From positions 184,624 through 248,623 of the forward strand of contig NZ_KE695649.1 of assembly GCF_000454065.1 (NCBI RefSeq): a stretch of DNA of 64,000 nucleotides, in the 5' to 3' direction. This stretch comes from Brevibacillus thermoruber 423 (GTDB lineage Bacteria; Bacillota; Bacilli; Brevibacillales; Brevibacillaceae). Positions 15,811-24,527 of this stretch are shown piece by piece. Both the position numbers and the translations under genes were made by a program. Numbering within the stretch: the first letter of the stretch is position 1; each line of letters starts with the position of its first letter. A model generated the notes under the pieces. The model was not told the origin of the DNA. It did not search any database and saw nothing but the letters and a program-made list of their open reading frames with translations.

Positions 15811-17535
15811 ATGAAAACCAAAAGCATTGTCACTCATGTCCTGCTGCTGATCGTGCTGGGGATGGCGGCGCTGACGGCCGTCAACGCGGTCAGCCTGTAT
15901 GTCAACAACGCCAACACGGTGGAGAGGACGGTCGGCACGTTCGGCACGGAATGGGCCGCCACGATAGCCAGACAGGTGGATGTGCAGGCGTACGAGCGCT
16001 TTTTGCAGCAGCCGCAAAAGGGGGAAGACTACTGGAACCTGCGCCAGCAGCTCAACGACTTTCGGGAAAAGACGGGGGCGCTGTACGTCTACATTCTCCA
16101 GGCGGATGGAGAGCAGCTGCGGGTGATGATCGACGGTCAGCCCCGGGATGCGGAAAACGCCTCGGATATCGGCGATCCGGCGAGTGCCACGGCGTTTCGG
16201 GATGTGGCTCCCGTCCTGCGCGGGGAGACGAGCAGCACGCCGATCGTGCACGACCCCCGATACGGAGACTACCTGTCCGCATTTGCCCCCGTTGCCAAGC
16301 CGGACGGCACGGTGATCGGCATTCTCGGGGTGGACATTGACGCGTCCACGGTCGGTTCGGTCACCACACGCGTCCAGTGGGAGAGCCTGCCCGTGGCGCT
16401 TACGCTCAATCTGCTGATTGCCCTCGCGGCAGCCGTCGTTCTCGCCTGGCTGATCCGCAGGCGGCTGCAGCCGCTGCGCATGATCAGCGACAAGGCGCTG
16501 GAAGTATCGGCGGGTGTGTTGACGGAATGTTCGTTCAGCTACAAGCGCCGCGACGAAATCGGCCAGATCATGGATTCGTTTTCGCAAATGGTGGACTATC
16601 TGCGCGGGCTGATCACCGACATGAAGACGGCGGCGCACCGGATCGACCGCATGGCGGAAGGGATGGCCCGCCGTGTCGGCGAGATGCGGGAGCAGGCGGA
16701 CGCGATTGTCACGGCCAGCACGGAAATCGCCCAGGGAAACGAGCAGACGGCCGCTTCGGTCGAAGCCATTTCCAGGCTGAACGGCGACCTGACCGGCAAG
16801 ATCGACCACGTCAACCGGCTGGTGGAGGGAATGAACCGGCTGGGACAGGACGTGTCGCAAACGGAGCGGGAAAGCCGGGAATCGCTGCAGTCTTTTGTGA
16901 CCCACAGCGCGGAAACGGCGCAGCACTTCAAGCGGGTGGAAGCGAGCATGGAACGGCTGGTGGAAAAATCCGTCGCCATCGATCAGGTGGTGTCGGCGAT
17001 TCAGTCGATTGCCGCCCAGACCAACCTGCTGGCCTTGAACGCCGCGATCGAAAGTTCCCGCGCCGGGGAGGCGGGCAAAGGCTTTGCGGTGGTGGCCGCG
17101 GAGGTGCGCAAGCTGGCTGAGCAGACGGCGGAAGCAACCAAAGAGATTCAGGCCAGCATTCGCGACGTGCAGCAGGAAGTGGAACAGACCAAACATGAAG
17201 TGGGCGTGACGAAACGGCAGTACGAAGAGGAGGCGCACAAAATCGACGAGGTGTCGCAAGGGGTTTCCCGTCTGTCCGTGATCACCGGCGAGCTGAACCG
17301 GTCGCTGGAGCAAATCGTGGAGACGATGGCGGACATGGCCCGCTTCCAGCAGACGATTCAGCAGGACGTCCTGTCGGTGACCGCCATCTCGGAGCAGACG
17401 GCCGCCTCGGCGGAGGAAGTGACCGCGACGATTCACGATGTCAGGGAGTACATCCACGCCGTCGCCGAGGAAGTACGGGACGTGGCCGGACAGATCAGGG
17501 AACTGCGCGGAAAGACCGACGCCTTTACGGTGTAG
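15811..17535 (+). CDS. Methyl-accepting chemotaxis protein
   Basis: Transmembrane chemoreceptor of 574 residues. Helix 1 (about 6-28) is followed by an extracellular Cache-type sensor domain (about 30-188). This ends [27 protein letters not shown], the typical last strands of a single Cache domain. Helix 2 (about 192-212) leads to a HAMP domain beginning [18 protein letters not shown]. The long cytoplasmic coiled coil has the signalling hairpin tip [35 protein letters not shown] replaces the more common IEAARAGE. I use the ATG six bases after AGGAGG; a GTG one codon earlier lies too close to it. The ligand is unknown. It is a single gene ending at a terminator. Confidence 0.93.
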   Translation: MKTKSIVTHVLLLIVLGMAALTAVNAVSLYVNNANTVERTVGTFGTEWAATIARQVDVQAYERFLQQPQKGEDYWNLRQQLNDFREKTGALYVYILQADGEQLRVMIDGQPRDAENASDIGDPASATAFRDVAPVLRGETSSTPIVHDPRYGDYLSAFAPVAKPDGTVIGILGVDIDASTVGSVTTRVQWESLPVALTLNLLIALAAAVVLAWLIRRRLQPLRMISDKALEVSAGVLTECSFSYKRRDEIGQIMDSFSQMVDYLRGLITDMKTAAHRIDRMAEGMARRVGEMREQADAIVTASTEIAQGNEQTAASVEAISRLNGDLTGKIDHVNRLVEGMNRLGQDVSQTERESRESLQSFVTHSAETAQHFKRVEASMERLVEKSVAIDQVVSAIQSIAAQTNLLALNAAIESSRAGEAGKGFAVVAAEVRKLAEQTAEATKEIQASIRDVQQEVEQTKHEVGVTKRQYEEEAHKIDEVSQGVSRLSVITGELNRSLEQIVETMADMARFQQTIQQDVLSVTAISEQTAASAEEVTATIHDVREYIHAVAEEVRDVAGQIRELRGKTDAFTV

Positions 17536-17537
17536 AC

Positions 17538-17571
17538 AAAAGGGACATCCCCTGTCGGATGTCCCTTTTTC
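17538..17571 (+). terminator. Terminator after the chemoreceptor gene
   Basis: AAAAGGGACATCC and GGATGTCCCTTTT form a perfect stem with a 6-nt loop and a T-run. It can also serve the convergent coat-protein operon. Confidence 0.9.
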
Positions 17572-17592
17572 CCTGCCTGCGGCGGTCTTCCA

Positions 17593-17922
17593 TCAGTGGT
17601 ACGGAAACTGGGTGGAATACCCGCTGTACTGTTGATACGCCTGCTGCAGCTTTTGCTGGTCTTCCGCCTCCAGCTTGTACCATCCCTTTTGGAACATCAG
17701 GTTGTACATCTCGCGGGCGCTCTGGTGCGTCTCCGTCAGGATTTGCAGCATGTCGGCGTAAAGCTGCTGGTGGCTGGCTTCCCGTACGGCCACGTTCAGG
17801 CTGTCCGTCAGGTACTTGCATGTCGCCAGGCCGTCGTTCAAAAAGTCCCGGTCATTCATCTGCGGTCCTTTTACCTGCGGGACACCCGTCTGCGGATTGG
17901 CAATCTGGTTTTGGTTCGGCAT
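17593..17922 (-). CDS. Spore coat protein, CotF family
   Basis: A 109-residue protein with a Gln/Pro/Asn-rich N-terminus and then MNDRDFLNDGLATCKYLTDSLNVAVREAS, the start of a CotF-like helical (ferritin-like) domain. The C-terminus is QQAYQQYSGYSTQFPYH, Tyr/Gln-rich as in many coat proteins. It is the second gene of a two-gene operon, 17 bp behind the other coat-like gene. This is direct evidence for a spore-forming host. Expression is probably mother-cell specific, although I see no convincing sigma-K promoter. Confidence 0.85.
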   Translation of the reverse strand: MPNQNQIANPQTGVPQVKGPQMNDRDFLNDGLATCKYLTDSLNVAVREASHQQLYADMLQILTETHQSAREMYNLMFQKGWYKLEAEDQQKLQQAYQQYSGYSTQFPYH

Positions 17923-17939
17923 CTGGTTTCCCTCCCTTG

Positions 17940-18254
17940 TTACTGCATCTGCGTTTGCTGTTGCTGCTGCTGCGCCTGTGTCTGGGGAATGGCGGCCATC
18001 GCCTGTGCGTTGTTTACCTGCAGGTGGGTAAGCAGCTTCTGGTAGTGGCGCTGGTGCATCTGGCCGGCTTTTTCCAGCGCCTGCTTCACCTGCGGGTCCG
18101 TCGCCTGCTGGGCGAAGAAGTGCAGCTTTTTAAACGCCAGCAGCTCCCAGGAAAGGGCGTCCTTCAGATAGCTGGCGTCTTTGGTCGAAATCACCCGGGG
18201 CGGTTGGGGAATCGGCGCCTGCGTTTGCTGAGGAGAGAACATCGTCGTTGGCAT
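17940..18254 (-). CDS. Small spore coat-like protein, CotF-related
   Basis: A 104-residue protein starting MPTTMFSPQQTQAPIPQPP, eight bases after GGAG; a start 15 codons earlier lacks a ribosome site. The helical core KDASYLKDALSWELLAFKKLHFFAQQATDPQVKQALEKAGQMHQRHYQKLLTHL (given here only to mark the helical pair, see residues 25-80) has the paired-helix His/Glu pattern of CotF/ferritin-like coat proteins. The tail is poly-Gln. It is the first gene of the operon with the CotF protein. Confidence 0.8.
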   Translation of the reverse strand: MPTTMFSPQQTQAPIPQPPRVISTKDASYLKDALSWELLAFKKLHFFAQQATDPQVKQALEKAGQMHQRHYQKLLTHLQVNNAQAMAAIPQTQAQQQQQQTQMQ

Positions 18255-18337
18255 GAGGCGATCTCCTTTCACGGTGGAATGGGATACACCTCTTAGCATG
18301 GGCAGCGGGAAGGCGGGTCATGACTTGTATTTGCAGG

Positions 18338-18388
18338 CAAAACGAAAGCCGGTTTGCCTCGTGTCGGATGACAGCGCGGCAAACCGGA
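18338..18388 (-). terminator. Terminator after the P-loop/Asp23-like gene
   Basis: CCGGTTTGCC and GGCAAACCGG pair perfectly around a 19-nt loop. On the minus strand the hairpin is followed by CTTTCGTTTTGC. Confidence 0.7.
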
Positions 18389-18418
18389 GAACCAGTTGCG
18401 TATCTGGTTGGGAATGAT

Positions 18419-19225
18419 TCACACCAACTGCAAGGTCATAATCCGTATGTCAATGCTGGCCGGGGCAAAATTGAGACAGTGGCTCGTTTCCCGTAGAAGC
18501 GCCTCTTGAATCTCCCGGGCCAGCGGGGGAATGGACGCGCCAAACGGGAGCCGGACATCCAGGGAGACCTGCAGGCGGGGCACGTCTTCAAACGTGTACG
18601 TCATGTTCTTCACCTGGCTGACGAACGGAAAGCGGCTGCACGTCACCTGGACGATCTTGCGCAGCACCTGCGGGTGAATCAGGATGCGGCCGCCGGTAAA
18701 CGGCGGGTGAACCACGGTCGTTTCCCCGATGACTTCCTTTTTGGCGGAAAAGATCTGTTGGGCGGAGGCGATCATCCGCTGCCAAAAGTCTTTTTCCACT
18801 TCGACGCGGGGGATCGGAATCACGTGCTTTCCCTGGGTCTCCCGAATGTACCGGGCCGCTTCGATTTCATGCGCCGGTTTGATCGATTCGATCGGAATGT
18901 GGCGGACGGGGGCGGGCAGGTCCAGCGCTTCCCGAATCCGCTCGATCATCCGCTTCGAGGTGCCGATCACCAACAGGCGCCGGGGGCGGATGGCGGCGAG
19001 GGCGCGGCGTACTTCCTCCGCGTGGTCGCGATAGTGGAAAATCGCCCGCTTGACCGCCTGGATTTTCGTTTTTTCGTACTTGGCGGAGGTGCCGGCCACC
19101 TTGCGGCCCTGGTAAATCAGGATGCCGTCGTCGATGATGGCGTCAATGTCCATCTGGTGAGCCAACTGCAGCGCGCTCGTGCTTTTTCCCGTCCCGCTCG
19201 TTCCGTAGAGGGCGTAAATCTCCAT
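18419..19225 (-). CDS. P-loop NTPase with C-terminal Asp23/DUF322-like domain, function unknown
   Basis: A 268-residue protein. It opens MEIYALYGTSGTGKSTSALQLAHQ with Walker A GTSGTGKS (8-15), and IDAIIDDGILIYQGRKVAG follows as a nucleotide-kinase-like strand and loop. RRLLVIGTSKRMIERI supports a Rossmann-type core. From about residue 205, SQVKNMTYTFEDVPRLQVSLDVRLPFGASIPPLA and the C-terminal strand ASIDIRIMTLQL resemble the Asp23/YqhY (DUF322) fold. I do not know a function for this combination. It lies 62 bp downstream of proC on the same strand, so it may be read through from the proline operon. The ribosome site is GGAGGAG. Confidence 0.75.
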   Translation of the reverse strand: MEIYALYGTSGTGKSTSALQLAHQMDIDAIIDDGILIYQGRKVAGTSAKYEKTKIQAVKRAIFHYRDHAEEVRRALAAIRPRRLLVIGTSKRMIERIREALDLPAPVRHIPIESIKPAHEIEAARYIRETQGKHVIPIPRVEVEKDFWQRMIASAQQIFSAKKEVIGETTVVHPPFTGGRILIHPQVLRKIVQVTCSRFPFVSQVKNMTYTFEDVPRLQVSLDVRLPFGASIPPLAREIQEALLRETSHCLNFAPASIDIRIMTLQLV

Positions 19226-19287
19226 CGGCTCCTCCTTGTCCGTCGTTTTTCTTTAGTATACACGATCGGGCGGAGAGGCAAAACGGA

Positions 19288-20130
19288 TCACCGGTACTGC
19301 GCGCCAAGCTCGCGAGCCCGTTCGGCGGCGCGCAGTACCGCGGAGGCGACGGCCTGTTGAAACCGGTACGAATCCAACACTTCCAGACCGGCCTGGGTGG
19401 TTCCGCCCGGACTGGTTACTTTTTTCCGCAGGAGGGCGGGCTCATCGCTGGAATGAAGCAGCATCTGCGCCGCCCCCAGCAGGGTCTGGACGGTGAGCTG
19501 CCGGGCCATCTCGCGGGACAGCCCGGCTTCCGCGCCCGCGCCTTCCATCGCTTCCGCCAGGTAGTAAATGTAGGCCGGGCCGCTGCCGGAGAGGCCGGTG
19601 ATGATGTCCAGCTCGTCCTCGGGCACGATGTGGACGGAACCGATCGCTTCGAAAAGAGCGGTGGCCGCGCGAAGCTGCTCCTCGCTCACGGAGCGGTTGG
19701 CGGAGAGGCCCGTGACGGACAGCCCGACGGCGGACGACGTGTTCGGCATGGTTCTGACGATCGGGCCATTCGTGCCCAGCCAGTCGCTGATGCAGGCCGT
19801 GGAAACGCCGGCGACGACGGAAATCACCAGTTGTTCCGGACGGACCAGTCCGCGCAGGCTGCGGCACGCATCCGGGGCGTCCTTGGGCTTCATCGCCAGG
19901 ATGAGAATGTCGGATTGCTCCACCAGAGCGGCTTTGTCCTCGCAGGCGTTCACCCCGAACGTTTCCGCCAGCCGCCTGAGCCGCGTCCGGTCGCTGCGGT
20001 TGGCGACAAAAATCCGCTCCGGCGCAATGAGTTCGTTTTTCAAAATGCCGGCCAGCATGGCCTCGACGATCGAACCGGCTCCAAGAAAGCCGATCCGCGT
20101 GTCGAAAGAGAGCGTCGAATGGTCACTCAT
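19288..20130 (-). CDS. proC: Pyrroline-5-carboxylate reductase
   Basis: Last step of proline synthesis: NAD(P)H-dependent reduction of pyrroline-5-carboxylate. The 280-residue protein has the N-terminal dinucleotide motif IGFLGAGSIVEAMLAG, the central LAMKPKD and VRTMPNTSSAVG blocks, and the C-terminal signature VTSPGGTTQAGLEVLD, which binds substrate. GGAGG precedes the ATG. It is 17 bp behind proA and the third gene of a proB-proA-proC operon under a T-box. Confidence 0.96.
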   Translation of the reverse strand: MSDHSTLSFDTRIGFLGAGSIVEAMLAGILKNELIAPERIFVANRSDRTRLRRLAETFGVNACEDKAALVEQSDILILAMKPKDAPDACRSLRGLVRPEQLVISVVAGVSTACISDWLGTNGPIVRTMPNTSSAVGLSVTGLSANRSVSEEQLRAATALFEAIGSVHIVPEDELDIITGLSGSGPAYIYYLAEAMEGAGAEAGLSREMARQLTVQTLLGAAQMLLHSSDEPALLRKKVTSPGGTTQAGLEVLDSYRFQQAVASAVLRAAERARELGAQYR

Positions 20131-20147
20131 GCTGCATCCTCCTTCCG

Positions 20148-21455
20148 TTAGCGTATCTGTCCGGTTCCGCGTACGACGTACTTGCTGGACGTGAGCGCGG
20201 GCAGGCCCATCGGACCGCGGGCGTGCAGCTTCTGCGTGCTGATGCCGATCTCCGCGCCGAAGCCGAATTCCCCGCCGTCCGTAAAGCGGGTGGACGCGTT
20301 GTGGTAGACGGCGGCTGCATCGACGGCGGCGAGGAACCGTTCCGCTCGCGCGGCGTCCTGCGTCACGATCGCTTCGGAGTGGCCGGTGCCGTGGCGGGCG
20401 ATATGGTCCAGCGCGTCATCCAGGCTGTCTACCGTGCGCACGGCCAGGATCAAGCCGAGGTATTCCGCGTCCCAGTCCTCCGGCGCGGCGGGAACGAGCC
20501 GGTCGGCCAGCTCCGGATGGAGCCGCCGCGTCTCCTCGCAGGCGCGCAGTTCGATGCCGGCGGCCAGCAGACGGGCCAACAGGTCGCGCCGGTGCCGTTC
20601 AGGCCAGCCGCGGTGCAGGAGCAGGGTTTCGGCCGCGTTGCAGACGGCGGGACGGCTCGTTTTGGCGTTGAGGGTGATGGCTTCGGCCATGGCGTACTCG
20701 GCGGATTGATCGATGTAGATGTGACAGTTGCCCACGCCCGTCTCCAGCACCGGGACGGTGGAGGTGCGCAGCACGCGGCTGATCAGCGAGGCGCCGCCGC
20801 GCGGGATGACGACGTCGATCAAGCCGTTGGCCGTGCACAGCAGATCGACGGATTCGTGTTCGGCATAGGGCAGGTACTGCACCGCCTCCGCCGGCAGCCC
20901 GGCGTCCGCCAGAGCGGCGCGGATGCTGTGCGTCAGGGCGAGGTTGCTTTCCCGTGCGCTGCGGCTGCCGCGCAGGACGATCGCATTGCCGGTCTTGAGC
21001 GCAATCGCGGCCGCGTCCACGGTGACGTTCGGCCGGGCCTCGTAGACCATGCCGATCACGCCCAGCGGGACCCGCACCTGCTCGATCACCAGACCGTTTG
21101 GCCGGGTCCAGCGGGCTGTCACTTCGCCCACCGGATCGTTCAGTTCGACCAGTTGGCGCAGCCCCTCGACCAGATCGCGCAGCCGTTCCGGCGTCAGGCG
21201 CAGCCGGTCCAGATAGGCGGCCGGTTGACCGTCCGCCTCCGCGCGGGCCACATCCCGCCCGTTGGCGGTGAGGATGGCCGCTTCGTCAGCCAGCAGACGT
21301 TCGCCGACCGCATGCAGGGCGCGGTCCTTTTCCGGGCGGGACAGCAAGGCCAGGCTCCGCGCCGCCTGTTTGGCCAGGCGGATCTGTTCGTACACGCGAT
21401 CTTTCAGGCTCTTCTCCATGTTCTGTCTTTTCTCCGTAGTTTGGCTCTTCTCCAC
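20148..21455 (-). CDS. proA: Gamma-glutamyl phosphate reductase
   Basis: NADPH-dependent reduction of glutamyl phosphate to glutamate semialdehyde, the second step of proline synthesis. It is an aldehyde-dehydrogenase-fold protein with LGVIGMVYEARPNVTVDA, ALKTGNAIVLRG and the catalytic cysteine in VGNCHIYIDQSA, and the C-terminal FTDGGEFGFGAEIGISTQK block. The start is uncertain. A GTG is nine bases after AAGGAG and is used here (435 residues). An ATG three codons earlier touches the ribosome site. An ATG 12 codons later gives MEKSLKDRVYEQIR, closer to other ProA proteins. A longer frame would overlap proB. Confidence 0.95.
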   Translation of the reverse strand: MEKSQTTEKRQNMEKSLKDRVYEQIRLAKQAARSLALLSRPEKDRALHAVGERLLADEAAILTANGRDVARAEADGQPAAYLDRLRLTPERLRDLVEGLRQLVELNDPVGEVTARWTRPNGLVIEQVRVPLGVIGMVYEARPNVTVDAAAIALKTGNAIVLRGSRSARESNLALTHSIRAALADAGLPAEAVQYLPYAEHESVDLLCTANGLIDVVIPRGGASLISRVLRTSTVPVLETGVGNCHIYIDQSAEYAMAEAITLNAKTSRPAVCNAAETLLLHRGWPERHRRDLLARLLAAGIELRACEETRRLHPELADRLVPAAPEDWDAEYLGLILAVRTVDSLDDALDHIARHGTGHSEAIVTQDAARAERFLAAVDAAAVYHNASTRFTDGGEFGFGAEIGISTQKLHARGPMGLPALTSSKYVVRGTGQIR

Positions 21456-21495
21456 ATTCCTCATCTCCTTTATCGCAAGGGGATCATCCCCTGCT

Positions 21496-22629
21496 TCACG
21501 TTCTGTCGCTGCCGCCGATTGCCGCAAAACAAGCCGCTTCCGTCCATTGGTCGCGGTGGATGACGATGCCTTTCGGCCGGGCCGGACCGGCGGGGGAGAG
21601 CTTCGCCCGCAGGTCGGCGGCGCTGCAGCGGCTGACGCCGCGGCCGATCAATTGGCCGTCGCAGTACACCTCGATCACCTCGCCGGGGGCAAACGCGCCA
21701 TCCACGTCCCGCACGCCGGCCAAAAGCAGGCTGCGCCGGTGCCGCAGCACGGCTTCGGCGGCGCCGCGGTCCACGCTGATCCGCCCGCGGACGGGGGAGT
21801 GAAGCGCGATCCACTGCTTGCGGGTCGGCAGCGCGTGGCCCGCGGGCGATTCGGGCCGGAAGCCGACGTAGGTGCCGCTGCCGCTGCCGTCCAGCACGTC
21901 GAGCAGGTCGGACGGCTGCGCCAGGTGGCCGATAAAGCTGGGAACGCCCAACTGCTGGGCCGTTTTGGCGGCAATCAGCTTGGAGCGCATCCCGCCCGTG
22001 CCCAATCGGGAGGCCCCGCCGGCCAGCGCCTCCACCTCGTCCGTGACGGCGGGCAGATAGGGGATGCGGACCGCGTCCGCGTGGGTCCGCGGGTCCTTGT
22101 CGTACAGTCCGTTGGTGTCCGTCAGGATCAGGTACAGGTCGGCGTGTACCAGACCGGCGACCAGCGCGCCCAGCATGTCGTTGTCGCCAAAGGTCAGCTC
22201 CGCCACGGAGACGGTGTCGTTTTCGTTGATGATCGGCAGGACGTTTTTCTCCAGCAGGAGAGACAGGGTCTGAAAGGCGTGGTGATAGCGTTCACGGTCG
22301 GAAAAGTCGCCCCGGGTCAGAAGGATTTGCGCCACGGTGCAGCCGTACGCGGCGAACAGCTCGGTGTAGGTTTGCATCAGGAGGCTTTGCCCGATGGCCG
22401 CCGCCGCCTGTTTGGCCGCCAGCGTCCGGGGCCGCTGCTGGTACCCCAGCCTCCGAAAGCCGCTCGCCACCGCTCCCGAGGAGACGAGCACGACCTGATG
22501 GCCGGCGTCCCGCAGACGGCTGACGGCGGATACGAGCAGCGACATCTTCGCCGGGTCGCACCCGCCGCCCGGCGCCGCCAGCGAACTGCTGCCCACCTTT
22601 ACGACCAGCCGCATTTTTCCCTTCTTCAT
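21496..22629 (-). CDS. proB: Glutamate 5-kinase with PUA domain
   Basis: First step of proline synthesis, phosphorylating glutamate; it is feedback-inhibited by proline in most bacteria. The start is MKKGKMRLVVKVGSSSLAAPGG, five to six bases beyond GAGGAGGG. The amino-acid-kinase domain (about 1-260) has KVGSSSL, VSSGAVASGFRRLG and DNDMLGALVAGLVHADLYLILTDTNGLY. A C-terminal PUA domain begins around VRGRISVDRGAAEAVL. At 377 residues it is the full-length PUA-containing type. It is first in proB-proA-proC, behind a T-box leader. Confidence 0.96.
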   Translation of the reverse strand: MKKGKMRLVVKVGSSSLAAPGGGCDPAKMSLLVSAVSRLRDAGHQVVLVSSGAVASGFRRLGYQQRPRTLAAKQAAAAIGQSLLMQTYTELFAAYGCTVAQILLTRGDFSDRERYHHAFQTLSLLLEKNVLPIINENDTVSVAELTFGDNDMLGALVAGLVHADLYLILTDTNGLYDKDPRTHADAVRIPYLPAVTDEVEALAGGASRLGTGGMRSKLIAAKTAQQLGVPSFIGHLAQPSDLLDVLDGSGSGTYVGFRPESPAGHALPTRKQWIALHSPVRGRISVDRGAAEAVLRHRRSLLLAGVRDVDGAFAPGEVIEVYCDGQLIGRGVSRCSAADLRAKLSPAGPARPKGIVIHRDQWTEAACFAAIGGSDRT

Positions 22630-22662
22630 CGTGTAACCCTCCTCTTTCCAGCAAGAACAAGC

Positions 22663-22965
22663 AAAAAACCCTTTCATCCCACACATAAGGACGAAAGGGT
22701 ATCTCTCTTCCGCGGTACCACCTTATTTGACGGTATTCAGGCGTCCCAAACCAGGGGAAGAACGAGGCGTTCCGCTCCCGTGTTCAGCCGCCAAACCGTC
22801 CGGCTCTCTTTCTTTGATAACAGGTGAAAGAAACCTGTCCAGGTCATCCCTGGCCGCTCGGGGGTGGGTTCAAACCGGTTCACGGGCGAAATCTCTCAGC
22901 CGCTGAATTTCGCTCTCTGTACCTGAAGGGCGGTTTTACTGATCCCCGTCATCGCCATTGGCTAT
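22663..22965 (-). promoter_or_regulatory. T-box riboswitch (proline) upstream of proB
   Basis: Read on the minus strand, stem I carries GGGGATCAGTA on its 5' side with the loop-E AGTA element. The 3' side reads GAA-CCC-A-CCCC, putting the proline codon CCC in the specifier position (22866-22868). The T-box AAGGTGGTACCGCG is at 22711-22724. The terminator CCCTTTCGTCC / GGGATGAAAGGG ends in six T residues (22663-22701). Uncharged tRNA-Pro should stabilise the antiterminator and switch on proBAC. Confidence 0.94.
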
Positions 22966-22998
22966 GCACGTTTGTTCATTCGCGTTTGTTAATTCATA

Positions 22999-23028
22999 AT
23001 TATTCGCGCCGGCCAGTGTAAATGTCAA
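22999..23028 (-). promoter_or_regulatory. Promoter of the proBAC T-box transcript
   Basis: On the minus strand TTGACA (23023-23028) is followed after 18 bp by AATAAT (22999-23004), about 35 bp upstream of T-box stem I. Confidence 0.75.
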
Positions 23029-23246
23029 GGGGGTTCCGCACTTATTTTTGCCGCTTGTCCGGATCGCCGCTGCGGGCCCCGGCACCGCCCGCCTCGTTTC
23101 CGCCGCCGTGTTCCGCACGAAAAACAGCGCCCCAAAAACGGGTGCGGCAGGAACGAAGTGAGCAGGTTGAGAGATAGGGGTTGTTTCCCGGACGCGATTA
23201 TGGCTATCATGGAATGAGGTTGAAAAACAGTTGAGGTGGAATAGGC

Positions 23247-23663
23247 ATGTTCGGTTTTGGAAAAAAGGCAAAAAAGATGGACGGCATCGACGTATTGCTG
23301 ATCAAGACGGAAGAATCGCAACTTCGCGACATTTACATGGTCGCGTTTCGCAGCATGTATGCCGATGACATTGTCAGCATGCTGCAAAAGCTGGAAAAGT
23401 CGCCGCTGAACAAGCGGGAATACCTGGGTGAACTGGGCGGATTCCGCATCATGATCCACCTGGAAGCCATGACCGGTTTTTCGGTGCTGGACGATGCGGA
23501 CATGGAGGCGCATCCGCTGCAAATCAGCGACTTCGCCAACATTCTGCTGCGCCGTCTGGAGACGCTGGAGGCGAACGGCGAGCTGCCCGATTCGGAAGAC
23601 GTGGCGTTCTTCATGGGCGAGCTGACCATGCTCCGCGACGGCAGTTTTATACCGCAAAACTAA
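23247..23663 (+). CDS. Conserved hypothetical protein
   Basis: I do not recognise the family. The 138-residue protein is acidic and soluble with a basic N-terminus (MFGFGKKAKKMDG). It is mostly helical: DIYMVAFRSMYADDIVSMLQKLEKSPLNKREYL and DFANILLRRLETLEANGELPDSEDVAFFMGEL mark two helical regions. There is no signal peptide, membrane helix or Cys pair. The ribosome site GAGGTGG is eight bases before the ATG. A possible promoter TTGTTT-18 bp-TATCAT lies at 23181-23210. It is a single gene with its own terminator. Confidence 0.75.
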   Translation: MFGFGKKAKKMDGIDVLLIKTEESQLRDIYMVAFRSMYADDIVSMLQKLEKSPLNKREYLGELGGFRIMIHLEAMTGFSVLDDADMEAHPLQISDFANILLRRLETLEANGELPDSEDVAFFMGELTMLRDGSFIPQN

Positions 23664-23668
23664 CACGT

Positions 23669-23694
23669 GAGCCGGCATGCGAGCCGGCTCTTTT
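23669..23694 (+). terminator. Terminator after the hypothetical gene
   Basis: GAGCCGGC-ATGCGA-GCCGGCTC forms a perfect 8-bp stem followed by TTTT. Confidence 0.85.
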
Positions 23695-23801
23695 GTCAGG
23701 CTCAGGCGAACCGTTGGCGGCAGGGGAGGCCGCAACCGATTTCCGGCTGTTTCGTAATACGTGATAGTACGACGCACTTCCCGGGCAAAAGGAGGACGAC
23801 C

Positions 23802-24527
23802 ATGATCGAACTCGTGGACGTAACCAAAAGCTACAACGGTACCGTCAAGGCGGTTGACCGCCTCACCCTGACCGTTCCCCGCGGGGAAATCTTCGGTTTT
23901 CTCGGGCCAAACGGGGCGGGCAAGACAACGACGATCAAGATGATCACCGGCATTGTCCGGCCGGACCAGGGAACCATCCGGGTGAACGGCAAGGACATCG
24001 GGACCGAACCGCTGGAGGCCAAGCGGCAGTTTGGCTATGTGCCGGACAGTCCCGACCTGTTTTTGCGGCTGAAGGGGCTGGAGTACGTCACCTTCATGGC
24101 CGACATGTACGGGGTGCCGCAGGACGTGCGCAAGGAGCGGATCGCCCGGCTGGCGGAACGGTTTGACATGACGGACGCCCTCTCCGATCCGATTCAGAGC
24201 TACTCGCACGGCATGAGGCAAAAAATCGTGATCATGGGGGTGCTGGTCCACCATCCGGAAGTCTGGATTCTCGACGAACCGCTGACCGGGCTGGACCCGA
24301 AATCGGCGTTCACGCTGAAGGAAATGATGCGGGAACACGCTGACAGCGGCCGGACCGTGTTTTTCTCCACGCACGTGCTGGAAGTGGCGGAAAAGCTGTG
24401 TGACCGCGTCGCCATCATCAACAAGGGCGTCATCCTGTTTTGCGGCACGTTCAAGGAGATGCAAGAGCACTTCCGCTCGAGCGAATCGCTGGAGCGGCTG
24501 TTCCTGGAGCTGACGAAGCATGAATAG
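23802..24527 (+). CDS. ABC transporter ATP-binding protein
   Basis: A 241-residue ABC-2-type export ATPase. Walker A is GPNGAGKTTTIKM, the Q-loop region is FGYVPDSPDLF, the signature is YSHGMRQKI, Walker B is VWILDEPLTGLD, and the H-loop is FFSTHVLEVAEK. The start follows GGAGG by seven bases. It overlaps the permease gene by 8 bp, so the two are translationally coupled. Substrate unknown. Confidence 0.93.
   Translation: MIELVDVTKSYNGTVKAVDRLTLTVPRGEIFGFLGPNGAGKTTTIKMITGIVRPDQGTIRVNGKDIGTEPLEAKRQFGYVPDSPDLFLRLKGLEYVTFMADMYGVPQDVRKERIARLAERFDMTDALSDPIQSYSHGMRQKIVIMGVLVHHPEVWILDEPLTGLDPKSAFTLKEMMREHADSGRTVFFSTHVLEVAEKLCDRVAIINKGVILFCGTFKEMQEHFRSSESLERLFLELTKHE

Noticed and set aside
15745-17457. 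A 570-residue minus-strand frame opposite the chemoreceptor
   Set aside because: Shadow frame; the plus-strand chemoreceptor has clear Cache, HAMP and signalling motifs.
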